In this document: piece after piece, positions 19,257-29,149 of the stretch
How the letters are laid out: each line of letters opens with the position of its first letter
How positions within the stretch are numbered: the first letter of the stretch is position 1
NCBI RefSeq assembly: GCF_009762775.1
Contig: NZ_CP046401.1
Span: 3,410,001 to 3,474,000, forward strand
Direction of reading: 5' to 3'
Source: Maribellus comscasis
GTDB taxonomy: Bacteria > Bacteroidota > Bacteroidia > Bacteroidales > Prolixibacteraceae
DNA length: 64,000 nt
Translations under genes and position numbers: made by a program
The notes under the pieces: generated by a model
What the model was told of the DNA's origin: nothing
The model's database searches: none
What the model saw: only the letters and a program-made list of their open reading frames with translations

Positions 19257-21635
19257 TCATTCATATCGTAAGGCCTCAACCGGATTTCTTGTAGCCGCCC
19301 TCCAGCTTTGCCAGCTCACAGTCAGCATTGCAATTCCCAATGCCAGCAACCCGGCTGAAGCAAATATCCACCAGCTTAAGCTGGTTTTGTATGCAAAGCT
19401 TTCGAGCCACCTGGTCGTGGCATAAAAGGTAACCGGGGTTGCTATTACAAAAGATACGATCACCCACTTGATAAAATCAGAATTCAGCATGGTCATCACT
19501 TCTGTAATTTTTGCACCATTTACTTTACGGATGCCAATTTCTTTAGTACGGCGTTGTACCGAAAACGCGATATATGAAAACAAGCCGAAGCAAGAAAGCA
19601 ATACAGCCACCATACAAAAAGCTGCTATTATTTTCGACAGGCGCTCTTCGCTTCCATACATAGATTCGAATTTATTGGCCACGTTGAACGACTCAAATGG
19701 TTTTCCTTCTGAAATTTGTTCCCATTCGTTTTTGATAATTTTTAAAGCAGTGGCCTCATGTCCGGGGGCAACCCTGAAAACCATGTATTCAGGATAAGCG
19801 TTTTTCTTATACCGGTAAATCATTGGAGGGATTGCCTGGGCCAGCGAATTGATGTTTACATCTTTTATTACTCCAATTACAGGTGTTTTGTCATCTGCCG
19901 AAATAACAGCCAGTTGTTTATCTGCAATGGAACTCCAGCCCAGTTTCTTTTTGAATGTTTCGTTAATTAAAACAGCTCCTTCGTCTGATGCCAGCTCCTT
20001 CGAAAAGTTTCGCCCCTCCACTACAGGCACTTCAAGTACATCTGCATAATTTTCATCGATACCTACAGACACCACAGAATAAGTATTTAGGTTTTCAGGA
20101 TTGGTTATTGTAAAATTATTCTTGTAAAGGGCTCCGGGAAGCGCTTCTATTGAGGCGATATCCGTTATACCGTTTTGAACACCCCGTTTTGATATTTCCT
20201 GCTCCAGTATAGATGCCTTCTCCCGGATGTTATTCGTCTCTCCGTTTAGAGAACTTATTTGTACGGCAATCAATCCATTTTTATTAAAACCCAAATCATG
20301 GTTTTTCATAAACGAGATTTGTTTGAAAATAAAGAGTGATGCTATAATTAGCATTGTAGCCATTGAAAGTTGAGCTATAACCAACGATTTACGGAATATA
20401 TTTCCTGAAGAACTATGCGCTTTTTTATTTGATAACAGTTCTACCGGCTTTGGGCGCGAAAGGGCTAAAGCCGGATACAGACCAGACAGTAACCCTGATA
20501 TTAATACGATTCCCAACAGAACAGCCCACACAGACGGATTGGAAAATAAATCATAATCATTTATTTGTGTTAGCTTTTGAAAAGGCAAAATGAATAGTTT
20601 GGTCAGTACTAACGATATCATCATCGCTATAATCGTTTTAAAAAAGGTTGACATAAGAAAGTCTGCTATCAGACTTTTTCGTGATGCTCCCAGAACCTTG
20701 TGTATTCCTGTTTCTTTTACGTTTCTTTCTGATTGACTGATGGAAAGGTTAACAAAATTAATACAGGCAATAACAATTATAAAAGCGGCTATAATACCCA
20801 ACACCCATATAAGGCTGGATGAAACCGGTGTTGTTAAATAATTCCCGATATCAGTGCGGAAATGAGAACCCTTTAAAGGAATAAGTTGAAAATCGTAACG
20901 TCCGTTAATATATGGTGCATTGTGTCTTTCGAGTATGGTATTTATCTTTTGTTCCAGATCTTCCTTTTGAATGGTGTTTTTTACCTTTGCTAAAATATCA
21001 TAGCCTCCCCACCACCACAGTTTCTGCCAGTCGGGTTGATTCATTGATTCCCAGGAAAGGTAGATTTCTGAATCAAAATCACTGTTCGCGGGAGGATTTT
21101 TTATTAATCCTTTTACTGTAAAAATTTTTTTGCCGCCGTAACTCTCAATTGTAAACGTTTTGCCAATGGACTCCTCTTGTCCAAATAATTTTTGTGCACA
21201 CGATTGAGTAAGTACTGAACTTCCCGGTTCTGACAAAACTTTTTCAGAACCAACTAAAAGTTTTGTCCCCAGTACCTTAAAAATGTTTGCATCGGCAACT
21301 GAGGCTTTGATATTAAACTTTGTCTCTCCACAGATTACCGGATAAGAATAGGATGATAAAGCTGCAATTTCTCCAAAGCCGGGATAATCATTGCGTATGG
21401 CATGAGCCAAAGGCAAAGGATTGCCAAATGATAAACTTGCATCATTCCGGTCTTTTTGAACAACCCGGTAAATTTTTTCCTTTTCCGGAATGTGGGCGTT
21501 AAAAGAGAGATGATATTGCAGGTACCATATAATCAGTAAGCTCATTGCCATACCAATAGATAACCCGGCAATATTTAGCAGTCCATATCCTCCTTCCTTT
21601 TTGAAGGAGTGCCTTATATGTTTAAGTATGTTCAT
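19257..21635 (-). CDS. P9: MacB/FtsX-type ABC permease, 792 aa
   Basis: ATG at 21633-21635. The first periplasmic domain has a Trp-rich run before TM2 (QPDWQKLWWWGGYDILAKV) and NPPANSDFDSEIYL where paralogues have DxPxNSHLxxD. First coupling segment VKETGIHKVLGA; second KEIGIRKVNGA from 698. TM7 is atypical in its second half (ATPVTFYATTRWLESFAYK) where most copies read YAMNKWLENFAYK. From there the end is the array tail with the marker residues FASAGLLALGIAMLTV shared only with P11; the DNA is identical to P11 over 102 bp (19297-19398), although P10 lies between them. This argues for a recent exchange of the 3' end rather than recent duplication, because the gene bodies are unlike. Confidence 0.93.
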   Translation of the reverse strand: MNILKHIRHSFKKEGGYGLLNIAGLSIGMAMSLLIIWYLQYHLSFNAHIPEKEKIYRVVQKDRNDASLSFGNPLPLAHAIRNDYPGFGEIAALSSYSYPVICGETKFNIKASVADANIFKVLGTKLLVGSEKVLSEPGSSVLTQSCAQKLFGQEESIGKTFTIESYGGKKIFTVKGLIKNPPANSDFDSEIYLSWESMNQPDWQKLWWWGGYDILAKVKNTIQKEDLEQKINTILERHNAPYINGRYDFQLIPLKGSHFRTDIGNYLTTPVSSSLIWVLGIIAAFIIVIACINFVNLSISQSERNVKETGIHKVLGASRKSLIADFLMSTFFKTIIAMMISLVLTKLFILPFQKLTQINDYDLFSNPSVWAVLLGIVLISGLLSGLYPALALSRPKPVELLSNKKAHSSSGNIFRKSLVIAQLSMATMLIIASLFIFKQISFMKNHDLGFNKNGLIAVQISSLNGETNNIREKASILEQEISKRGVQNGITDIASIEALPGALYKNNFTITNPENLNTYSVVSVGIDENYADVLEVPVVEGRNFSKELASDEGAVLINETFKKKLGWSSIADKQLAVISADDKTPVIGVIKDVNINSLAQAIPPMIYRYKKNAYPEYMVFRVAPGHEATALKIIKNEWEQISEGKPFESFNVANKFESMYGSEERLSKIIAAFCMVAVLLSCFGLFSYIAFSVQRRTKEIGIRKVNGAKITEVMTMLNSDFIKWVIVSFVIATPVTFYATTRWLESFAYKTSLSWWIFASAGLLALGIAMLTVSWQSWRAATRNPVEALRYE
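19297..19398 (-). repeat. 102-bp tract identical to the P11 tail (24124-24225)
   Basis: Base-by-base comparison shows 102 consecutive identical positions within the C-terminal coding ends of P9 and P11. Both differ from every other copy here at several sites (for example the GCT-GAA-GCA-like codons giving ASAG and the AT substitution giving AML). Flanks diverge at once on both sides. Interpreted as a recent conversion tract. Confidence 0.9.
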
Positions 21636-21665
21636 AAATTCATTAGTTTTTCAATTTTCGAAAGA

Positions 21666-21689
21666 TTAATCAAAACTCAATGTTCCATC
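21666..21689 (-). repeat. Vestigial permease tail in the P10-P9 spacer
   Basis: Minus strand GATGGAACATTGAG plus TTTTGATTAA matches GTTGAAGCATTGAG plus ATATGAATAA at 18 of 24 positions without gaps. It follows a decayed hairpin-like TCCCAACTGCA stretch 3' of the P10 stop. Confidence 0.65.
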
Positions 21690-21709
21690 TTTATGCAGTT
21701 GGGACTTAG

Positions 21710-24073
21710 CTATTCGTACCTCAGGGCTTCAACCGGATTCCTCGTAGCTGCCCGCCAGCTTTGCCAACCCACAGCAAAAAAGGCAATAACAAAGGCAAAA
21801 AGTCCGCTGATCAAAAAATAGCTCATATGTATATTAACTTTTGTCGCAAAGTTGCTTAACCATTTTATCATTAACAGGTACGATACAGCAAATGCAAATA
21901 CCGAGGCAATACTCACCAAAAGAAACGTTTCGCCTAACAATTTACCTATGATGCCTGCTTCGCTGCTACCAACTACTTTACGAATACCGATTTCTTTGAT
22001 GCGTCGTGTTACATTTAGTATTGAAAGGGCCATCATTCCCACAAAACTTAAAATAATAGCCAGAAAAGCACCGGATGAAACCATATTAAATACGCGTTCA
22101 TCTTTTTCAAACTTAGCGGCATATACATCGTCAAGCGACGTAAAAGACATCCTGTAATCCGGGTCGAATTTTTTAATAACACCTGACACTTGCTTTTGAT
22201 TGTCCTGCGTAAAGCTTCCGAGAGTACGCAGGTATATAATGTAACCGTAGTCATCAACCCGGGATAGTACAAGCGGTTCAATAGACTTCCCGGCATATCC
22301 GTTAAAATAAAAGTCTTTAACAACACCGGCTACCTTTACAGGCTGTCCTTTGTAGGAGACCCGCATATCGGGACTAAACTTCAGACCCAGCATTTTTGCC
22401 GCTGCTTCATTTAATACAATACTTCTCTTGTCACTTTGGCTGTCTGTAAAAAAGCGGCCTTCTTTTAGTCGCAGTTGCATCGCTTCGCAAAATCCGGGCA
22501 TTACCCTGTACTCGTCTACAGGTTTTTCATTCGGGCTGTTAAGCAAAGCAATAGATTGTCCGCTACAGCCACCGCCCATACGATGTTGCGAAATACCAAC
22601 ACCTTGAATGAAAGGTAGTTTTTCCAGTTCATTTTTAATAGAAACTGTATTTCGGGTAGCGTGTCCCGAAAAATCCTGAATGGCTACCACATCTTTCGCA
22701 TTAAACCCGAGAGGCACTTTTTTCATGTGTTTTATCTGGGCTTTTATAATGATAAGCGAAGAAATAAGTAATGCAGTTATGAAAAATTGCACTAATACTA
22801 CTGATTTGGAAAGCCCACTGTGTGAAACGTTCTGGCGCTTTCCTTTTAGTCCTGAAACGAGGTTTATTTTTGACAGATGAAGGCTGGGATAAGCACCAGC
22901 TATTAAAACAAGCGCGATTAATACTACCACAATCATCGCAACGCCCAGTGGAGTGAACATGTCATTCGCAGTTAAAGGCAAATTTATCATTCGGGAGAAA
23001 AATGGTTGTACCAGAACGGCAAGCCATAAGCCCATAAGTAATGCAAAAAAAGCAATGATACCGTTTTCCCGATAAAACTGGCCGGCAAGATTACTGCGGG
23101 TAGCACCTGCAACTTTCCGCGAGGCTATTTCCGCAATCCGTTTTTCGCCATGAAATAAATACATGTTAATAAAATTGATAAGAGCTATCAGAAAGATGAA
23201 AAGGGCAATGCTGCTCACAATAAACAGTTGCATTCGGTTGGTCTTTGGCACCATATCGTCTTCAACCCTGGTGTGCAGGTGAATATTACGCAAAAGTTCG
23301 GCGTTGGTTTCAGTCTTCGTGTCGCTTAATTTTCCCCTGATTTTCCATACATTCATCAGTTCATCGTTTACCCTTGCAATGTTGTTTTCTGCTGTTTTTA
23401 AGTCTGTGCCTTTTTTTATCAGGTAATAGGTACTAAACTCGAGACTGCCCTGTTGTATAATAAATTCGTTTGATTTCATGGGTCGCAACATATCGAAATA
23501 AAAATGGGTGGTCTTTGGCATATCATTGATTACGCCTGATACAAAAAGGTCTGAACCGTCCAGTGTCAATGTTTTTCCTACACAATCTGTGCTTCCGAAA
23601 AGTTTCTCTGCGCTTGACTTTGTAATCACAATATTCTTTTTTCCTGAAAGCGATTCCGAAGTATTCCCTTCCGTCAATTTTAGTCCGAAAACGTCGAGAA
23701 ATTCCTCATCGGCGTACAGTACCTGTAAATCTTTGAAGATGCCTTTGCCTGTTTTCACATTTACATCCCAACCCGTGTACAATTGAACCGCCTTTTTCAC
23801 CTCGGGAACTTGTTCGGGCAACTGCGTGTATGCCGTTCGAAGTGCAGCAGACAACACTTCCGTTTCGTTTTCCCCGTGCAATGTGTTACAAAGGCGCAAC
23901 ACGCGGTCGTTTGTGGGAAAATGTTTGTCGAAACTGAATTCGTATTTCAGGTAAACCGACATAAGTAGTAAAGCACACAGGCCAATTGCCAGTCCGGGAA
24001 CACTGATATAAACCAGTAGTGGATTCCGTTTCAACATGCGAAAAGCGAATTTCAAATTGTTCAAGGTTTTCAT
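21710..24073 (-). CDS. P10: MacB/FtsX-type ABC permease with a chimeric C-terminus, 787 aa
   Basis: ATG at 24071-24073. This is an outlier of the array. First coupling segment IAEIASRKVAGA; second KEIGIRKVVGSSEAGIIGKL, retaining the GSS form instead of NGA. TM7-TM8 (IKWLSNFATKVNIHMSYFLISGLFAFVIAFFAV) do not resemble the consensus, yet the last 19 residues, GWQSWRAATRNPVEALRYE, are the standard array end, and the DNA of 21710-21769 matches other copies while the bases just upstream do not. The second periplasmic domain has a Gly/Cys-rich patch (RMGGGCSGQS). It is the clearest case of a foreign body carrying a pasted-on array tail. P11 ends 10 bp upstream of its start, the tightest spacing in the window. 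Substrate unknown. Confidence 0.93.
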   Translation of the reverse strand: MKTLNNLKFAFRMLKRNPLLVYISVPGLAIGLCALLLMSVYLKYEFSFDKHFPTNDRVLRLCNTLHGENETEVLSAALRTAYTQLPEQVPEVKKAVQLYTGWDVNVKTGKGIFKDLQVLYADEEFLDVFGLKLTEGNTSESLSGKKNIVITKSSAEKLFGSTDCVGKTLTLDGSDLFVSGVINDMPKTTHFYFDMLRPMKSNEFIIQQGSLEFSTYYLIKKGTDLKTAENNIARVNDELMNVWKIRGKLSDTKTETNAELLRNIHLHTRVEDDMVPKTNRMQLFIVSSIALFIFLIALINFINMYLFHGEKRIAEIASRKVAGATRSNLAGQFYRENGIIAFFALLMGLWLAVLVQPFFSRMINLPLTANDMFTPLGVAMIVVVLIALVLIAGAYPSLHLSKINLVSGLKGKRQNVSHSGLSKSVVLVQFFITALLISSLIIIKAQIKHMKKVPLGFNAKDVVAIQDFSGHATRNTVSIKNELEKLPFIQGVGISQHRMGGGCSGQSIALLNSPNEKPVDEYRVMPGFCEAMQLRLKEGRFFTDSQSDKRSIVLNEAAAKMLGLKFSPDMRVSYKGQPVKVAGVVKDFYFNGYAGKSIEPLVLSRVDDYGYIIYLRTLGSFTQDNQKQVSGVIKKFDPDYRMSFTSLDDVYAAKFEKDERVFNMVSSGAFLAIILSFVGMMALSILNVTRRIKEIGIRKVVGSSEAGIIGKLLGETFLLVSIASVFAFAVSYLLMIKWLSNFATKVNIHMSYFLISGLFAFVIAFFAVGWQSWRAATRNPVEALRYE

Positions 24074-24083
24074 ATTTTATTCA

Positions 24084-26588
24084 TTATTCATATCTCAATG
24101 TCTCAACCGGGTTTCTTGTCGCTGCCCTCCAGCTTTGCCAGCTCACAGTCAGCATTGCAATTCCCAATGCCAGCAACCCGGCTGAAGCAAATATCCACCA
24201 GCTTAAGCTGGTTTTGTATGCAAAGTTTTCGAGCCACTTGTTCATGGCATACCATGCCACAGGAATGGCAAAACCACAGGCTATCAACACCCATTTTACA
24301 AAGTCTTTGTTAAGCATGGATAATATTTCTGAAATTTTGGCGCCGTTTACTTTTCGGATGCCGATTTCCTTGTTTCGTTTGGCAACCGACTGAACCGACA
24401 GACAAAACAGTCCTATGCAGGAAATAAAAATTCCCAAAGCAGAAAACAGGGTGAAAATGCTTCCAAATCTTTTGTCTGAACTGTATTGTTGTTCAAAAAA
24501 GTTATCAAGGAAATAGTAGTTAAATGGATTGTCAGGAAACAGTTCTTGCCATTTACTTTCCAACAAATCCAGTGAACCTGAAATATTCTGTGACGGATTT
24601 AGCCCTGAACTGATTTTAACCATATAATCGCCGCTGCTAAGTTCGTTGTAGAAACCGATAGGTTCTTTACTGAATTTTAATGACTGTTGGTGAAAATCTC
24701 CCACTACACCGATGACTTCGCATTCGGCAATACCGCCTGCCCAATGATAGCCTACCTTTTGAGATATTGCATCTTCGGGAGAGTTAAAACCAAGCATCCT
24801 AACCGCAGATTCGTTCAATATTACCATTTGCCGCTTATTTCCGGCTGCCTCCGGGAAATTATGGCCGGCAGTAAATTTAATATCCAACATGGGAAAGTAT
24901 TGCTGATCAACCATTATTTCTCTGATTTCTTTAGCGCCCTCATTTTCCCTGGACAACTGAAATAAAGGTCTTGAAAGAACATTCACTTTTCCCGGGACGG
25001 TACTACATGCGCTAACCTGGTTTATTGACGGATAGGAGGCAACTTCGTTTCGTAGTCTTTGGACTGTCTGCTCAAAATTAATTTGCTGGTTTATCGCATT
25101 GGGCCCTTCCAACACAACGATTCTGTCAGTGTCGATTCCCAAATCCTGGTTTCTCATAAAGTTAATTTGTTTGTAGTTTATCAGGGTACCAATAATCAGG
25201 ACAATGGAAACCGTAAATTGAAAGACCAGCAAATATTTATTCATTCTGAGTCTAAGTGTCATTGCCGTATGGCCTTTTAACTTTTCTATGCTTTTTGCAG
25301 AAGCAACCATTAAAGAGGGGTAAAGTGAAGCCAGAACGGAGCCAAAAAGGAGCAGCCCAAACAAAATGAAAATCAAATATCCTCCAGCATAATTATATAA
25401 CCCGGGAGTAAAACGAATACCGGTAATATGAGACATGGCAGGGGCTGAAATTTTGCTTATAATCCATCCGATAATTATTGCCATCAAATTAAAAACGAAG
25501 GCTTCGATAAAAAGCTGTGCAACAATTTGGCGTTTTTTTGAACCTATAACCTGCCGAATACCAATTTCTTCCGTTCTTTCCATAAATCCGGCAATCGATA
25601 AATTTACATAATTCACCAGGGCAAGAATCAGGATTAATAACCCGATTCCCGCCATGACATACACATTTGTGATGGAACCATTAGGGGAAGCTTCGTTTGC
25701 AAGTTGAGATTTTAGATGAATATCTTTAACCGGCTGGAGGAAAAATGATTCGTTCAGGTTGTTGGTATTTTTATGTCGGGCCACCATTTGGTTTAACTGT
25801 GTTTCAGTTGTTTTCGGATCGGCTGTCGGGTCAAGAACCAGGTAAGTGTACCAGGAATAATTTCCCCAATTGGTATCAAATATTGTAGATTTGACGTGAT
25901 CCGGAATTTCTTTCGGCAAGTAGCTGGTAAGCGAACTGTGCGACATTATCATCTTATATTGAAGATGGGAGTTGGAAGGCATATCCTGATAAATCCCACA
26001 CACTTTAAAAGGTATGGCAGCATCGTGGTTGGAAGTGTAAACCAGGAGAGTTTCGCCTGTCGGATTGATTTTTTTATTCCATTCTACACCAAAATACTTT
26101 TCAGCAACACTGTTGGAAATATAAATGTTGTTTGGTTGGGCAAGCAATGAATCGCTACCTCCCACAATAAAATTGAGTGAGAAATACTTGGCGAACGGTG
26201 CATCAGCAAAGACGGCTTTATCTGTTTTTATCGAAACAGGTTCATTCTTTTTTTCATCTTTATAAACGACTGTGTAGGAATTTGCCCAGGGAGACAGTCT
26301 GAAAAAGTTTTTCACCCCCGGAATTTCATCTCTAGCCGCAATGCCCAGAGCCGGGAAAGTGTATGCGTCTTTATATGACACTCCGTTTTCCACTTCCTTT
26401 TCCACTGTCACCCTGTAAATATTGTTGGCTTCGCTTTGAAAACGATCGTAGCTAAGTTCATATCTCAGGTGCTGATATATTAGTATAAAAGCAGCAATTG
26501 CAATAGCCAGCCCCAGGATTTTAATTACCGAAAAGGATTTATTTCGAATTATGTTTCGCCATGTCAGCAAGAAGTAATTTCTAAACAT
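24084..26588 (-). CDS. P11: MacB/FtsX-type ABC permease, 834 aa (subgroup A)
   Basis: ATG at 26586-26588. Subgroup A markers: HLKSQLANEASPNGS before TM2 and YYFLDNFFEQQY before TM6. First coupling segment TEEIGIRQVIGS, with Gln replacing the usual Lys; second KEIGIRKVNGA from 740. Somewhat longer than average because of insertions in the first periplasmic domain (around GVEWNKKINPTGETLLVYTSN). The tail carries the FASAGLLALGIAML variant shared with P9 (102 bp identical at DNA level) and ends NPVETLRYE. Its stop is followed after 10 bp by the P10 start, so the two are almost certainly co-transcribed and perhaps translationally coupled. Substrate unknown. Confidence 0.93.
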   Translation of the reverse strand: MFRNYFLLTWRNIIRNKSFSVIKILGLAIAIAAFILIYQHLRYELSYDRFQSEANNIYRVTVEKEVENGVSYKDAYTFPALGIAARDEIPGVKNFFRLSPWANSYTVVYKDEKKNEPVSIKTDKAVFADAPFAKYFSLNFIVGGSDSLLAQPNNIYISNSVAEKYFGVEWNKKINPTGETLLVYTSNHDAAIPFKVCGIYQDMPSNSHLQYKMIMSHSSLTSYLPKEIPDHVKSTIFDTNWGNYSWYTYLVLDPTADPKTTETQLNQMVARHKNTNNLNESFFLQPVKDIHLKSQLANEASPNGSITNVYVMAGIGLLILILALVNYVNLSIAGFMERTEEIGIRQVIGSKKRQIVAQLFIEAFVFNLMAIIIGWIISKISAPAMSHITGIRFTPGLYNYAGGYLIFILFGLLLFGSVLASLYPSLMVASAKSIEKLKGHTAMTLRLRMNKYLLVFQFTVSIVLIIGTLINYKQINFMRNQDLGIDTDRIVVLEGPNAINQQINFEQTVQRLRNEVASYPSINQVSACSTVPGKVNVLSRPLFQLSRENEGAKEIREIMVDQQYFPMLDIKFTAGHNFPEAAGNKRQMVILNESAVRMLGFNSPEDAISQKVGYHWAGGIAECEVIGVVGDFHQQSLKFSKEPIGFYNELSSGDYMVKISSGLNPSQNISGSLDLLESKWQELFPDNPFNYYFLDNFFEQQYSSDKRFGSIFTLFSALGIFISCIGLFCLSVQSVAKRNKEIGIRKVNGAKISEILSMLNKDFVKWVLIACGFAIPVAWYAMNKWLENFAYKTSLSWWIFASAGLLALGIAMLTVSWQSWRAATRNPVETLRYE
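24124..24225 (-). repeat. 102-bp tract identical to the P9 tail (19297-19398)
   Basis: Partner of the tract in P9. The two genes are separated by P10, which does not carry this version, so simple tandem duplication of a block does not explain the identity. Confidence 0.9.
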
Positions 26589-26619
26589 AGTTTTTCTTTA
26601 TTGTGATTTTGTGTTCAAT

Positions 26620-29061
26620 TTATTCATACCTCAATGCTTCAACCGGATTCCTCGTAGCTGCTCTCCAACTTTGCCAACTAACTGTTAATAGCGCAATTCC
26701 CAGGGCCAGAATTCCTGCCAAAGCAAATATCCACCAACTTAAATTTGTTCTGTAGGCAAAACTTTCCAGCCATTTGTGCATTGTATAATATGCCGGGGGC
26801 ACGGAAACAACAAAAGCAATGGCCATCCATTTTAAAAAGTTATTATTGAGCATTGTAAGTATTTCCGAAACTCGGGCGCCATTCACTTTTCGAATTCCGA
26901 TTTCTTTAATTTTTTGTGTTGTTGTAAAATACGAAAGGCCAAACAAGCCCATACTGGCAATAAATATTGCAAGCGCAGAAAATACACTGAAAAGAAGGTT
27001 GAATTGCGATTCTGCCTGATATTGCCGGTTATAAAACTCATCGAGAAAAAAATACTCAAAAGGGCTGTTTGGGAAGGCCTGATTCCATTTTTCTTTTATC
27101 TGTGCCATTGCTTTGGGATAGTCTTCGGTATTCACTTTTAGCGAATAATATTCTCCCGCCCAGGGAGCGTTTAAATATTGTTTTAAAGCAAATACAATTG
27201 GACCGACCTCTTTTTGTAACGATTCCTGGTTGAAATCCTTAATCACCCCAATGATTTCTTTTGAATGTAAATCATTTTCCGATTCTTCCCATATGATATT
27301 TTTTTGGATAGCATCTCCTGCTTTTTGAAATCCAAGGAGATGTATGGCAGTTTCATTAAAAATCAGTGCTCCGCGGTCCGATGTATTTTCCTTTGAAAAA
27401 TTACGTCCTGCCACAAAAGAAGTTTCATACAAATCAAAAAAATCTTCATCCACAGCTACAATGTTTACCCCGTGCCGGTTTTCTGGACTATCGGGCTGGT
27501 AAAAAGATCTTCCCCAACTTAGTTCCCTGCCTGGAATACTCGATGATACAGCTACTTCTTTGACCGAAGGAATTTGAGTAACTTCGTGTTTAAAATACGA
27601 TAAATGATCCTGATAAGTTGAATCTTTAATTCCCGGGCCTTTTACAATAAGCGCCTTCTCCAGATTTATTCCCAGATTTTTGTTAAGCATAAAATTTAAC
27701 TGCTTTTTAAAAGTAAGGGTTACCACGATAAGAATAATTGAGGCGGCAAATTGAAATACCACAAGCCCTTTTCTTAATTGATTGCCGTTTCCTGAACCGT
27801 TGAGATTCTTCTTAAGAACCTGCAAGGGGTTAAATGAAGAAAGCACGAAAGTGGGGTAGAGGCCTGATAAAACAACTCCGGCCAAAAACAGAGCAATTAG
27901 GGTAATGGTTATTTCTGTGTTAAGTTCAGGATTAAAATTTATATTGGTTAATTTATGTAAAGAAGGCTCCAGGAACCGGATTATTATAAAAGCCAGCAAT
28001 GTGGCGATAGAATTAGTAAGAAAAGATTCGGTTAAAAATTGAGCAGACAATTGTTTCCGGTTTGAACCCGAGATCTTCCGAACACCAATTTCTTTCGCTC
28101 TCTCAACTGACTTTGCAGTGGTTAAATTAATGTAATTAATCCATGCTATCGCCAAAACAAATAGTGCTACAACAGACAAAATTTCTACAATGCGGCGGCT
28201 TCCGTTGGATTCAGCCTCAGCCTCCAAATGCGAATCGAGATGAATATCCTGTATTGGCTGAAGATAAAGTTCCCTGGTATAACCTCCTTTTCTCCATTCT
28301 GCAAAAATTTCACCCCTGTATTTTTCCTGTACTGCATTAATTTTGTTTTTTACGATTGATGGGTCTGTTCCTGGTAAAATTTCTACATAATTGTAAAAAT
28401 TGCCCCAGTCCCAATTTTCATCCAGGTTCCATGGCAACGAGCTAAAAGAGACCAAAAAATCGGTATGTAAATGTGAGTTTTCAGGGATATCTTTAAAAAC
28501 CCCCGTTACATTTAAAACAACACTACCGCGTTCCCCTTCATGAAAAATCAGAGATTTATCAAGCGCCTCTTTCCCTGAGAAATACTTTTGTTTCATGGAT
28601 TCAGATATCACTACTGTATTTGGTTCATTCAGTGACTGTTCTATGGTTCCACTTGTCATCTGATATGAAAATACAGAAAGAAAAGATGGGTCGGCAAAGT
28701 AAATCTTTTCTTCATGAAAACTATATTCCCCGGACTGCATAACCGGATCCGACATCAAAGGAGCAGTATGTACCACACGAGCAGCATCTATAACTTCAGG
28801 AATTTCTCTTTTTATTACCGGAGCCAGTGCAGGTGCGGTTTGTGCACGTTTACTATTCTCTGTCCCGTTTATATAACTGTAGTCTGCAATACGGTAAAGT
28901 GTTGGCTTTCGAAAATCATCGTAGCTTGTTTCGAAGCTAACATATTGAAGAATAATTATACAGGCAACCATCCCAATAGCTAACCCGAATATATTGATGA
29001 AAGAGAAAACTTTATTTTTCCTTAAATTTCGCCATGCTATTTTGAAATAATTTCTAATCAT
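26620..29061 (-). CDS. P12: MacB/FtsX-type ABC permease, 813 aa (subgroup A)
   Basis: ATG at 29059-29061. A canonical member: TM1 about 20-42 (FSFINIFGLAIGMVACIIIL), YFADPSFLSVFSY, VISESMKQKYFSGKEALDK (with SGKEA instead of GxENPIG), KDIPENSHLHTDFL, then HLDSHLEAEAESNGS before TM2. First coupling segment AKEIGVRKISGS, second KEIGIRKVNGA from 719. YFFLDEFYNRQY before TM6 is the subgroup A signature. Tail has AYRTNLSWWIFALAGILALG, the only complete copy with Arg in place of the Lys of AYKT, then the standard SWRAATRNPVEALRYE. It lies 31 bp upstream of P11, itself subgroup A, so P12 and P11 may be an old tandem duplication. Confidence 0.93.
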   Translation of the reverse strand: MIRNYFKIAWRNLRKNKVFSFINIFGLAIGMVACIIILQYVSFETSYDDFRKPTLYRIADYSYINGTENSKRAQTAPALAPVIKREIPEVIDAARVVHTAPLMSDPVMQSGEYSFHEEKIYFADPSFLSVFSYQMTSGTIEQSLNEPNTVVISESMKQKYFSGKEALDKSLIFHEGERGSVVLNVTGVFKDIPENSHLHTDFLVSFSSLPWNLDENWDWGNFYNYVEILPGTDPSIVKNKINAVQEKYRGEIFAEWRKGGYTRELYLQPIQDIHLDSHLEAEAESNGSRRIVEILSVVALFVLAIAWINYINLTTAKSVERAKEIGVRKISGSNRKQLSAQFLTESFLTNSIATLLAFIIIRFLEPSLHKLTNINFNPELNTEITITLIALFLAGVVLSGLYPTFVLSSFNPLQVLKKNLNGSGNGNQLRKGLVVFQFAASIILIVVTLTFKKQLNFMLNKNLGINLEKALIVKGPGIKDSTYQDHLSYFKHEVTQIPSVKEVAVSSSIPGRELSWGRSFYQPDSPENRHGVNIVAVDEDFFDLYETSFVAGRNFSKENTSDRGALIFNETAIHLLGFQKAGDAIQKNIIWEESENDLHSKEIIGVIKDFNQESLQKEVGPIVFALKQYLNAPWAGEYYSLKVNTEDYPKAMAQIKEKWNQAFPNSPFEYFFLDEFYNRQYQAESQFNLLFSVFSALAIFIASMGLFGLSYFTTTQKIKEIGIRKVNGARVSEILTMLNNNFLKWMAIAFVVSVPPAYYTMHKWLESFAYRTNLSWWIFALAGILALGIALLTVSWQSWRAATRNPVEALRYE

Positions 29062-29097
29062 ACTTTTTGTTTTAGGTGTTTTGCCGCAGTTACATAT

Positions 29098-29113
29098 TTG
29101 CTCATATCTGCGT
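29098..29113 (-). repeat. Vestigial permease tail in the P13-P12 spacer
   Basis: The minus strand reads CAGATATGAG followed by CAA, equal to the last codons L-R-Y-E of other genes with the stop TAA changed to CAA. It is preceded by AAGATCC, a remnant of the hairpin arm seen in other spacers. Confidence 0.5.
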
Positions 29114-29149
29114 ATCTATTTTCTTTCCAATAGGATCTTTGTCTTTCTT

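Noticed and set aside
24103..24294. Recurrent minus-strand frame with ARKLCIQNQLKLVD-like sequence overlapping the ends of P2, P3, P9, P11, P13 and P20
   Set aside because: It is an alternative frame of the homogenised gene tail; its similarity among copies follows from the conserved DNA and not from a second protein.
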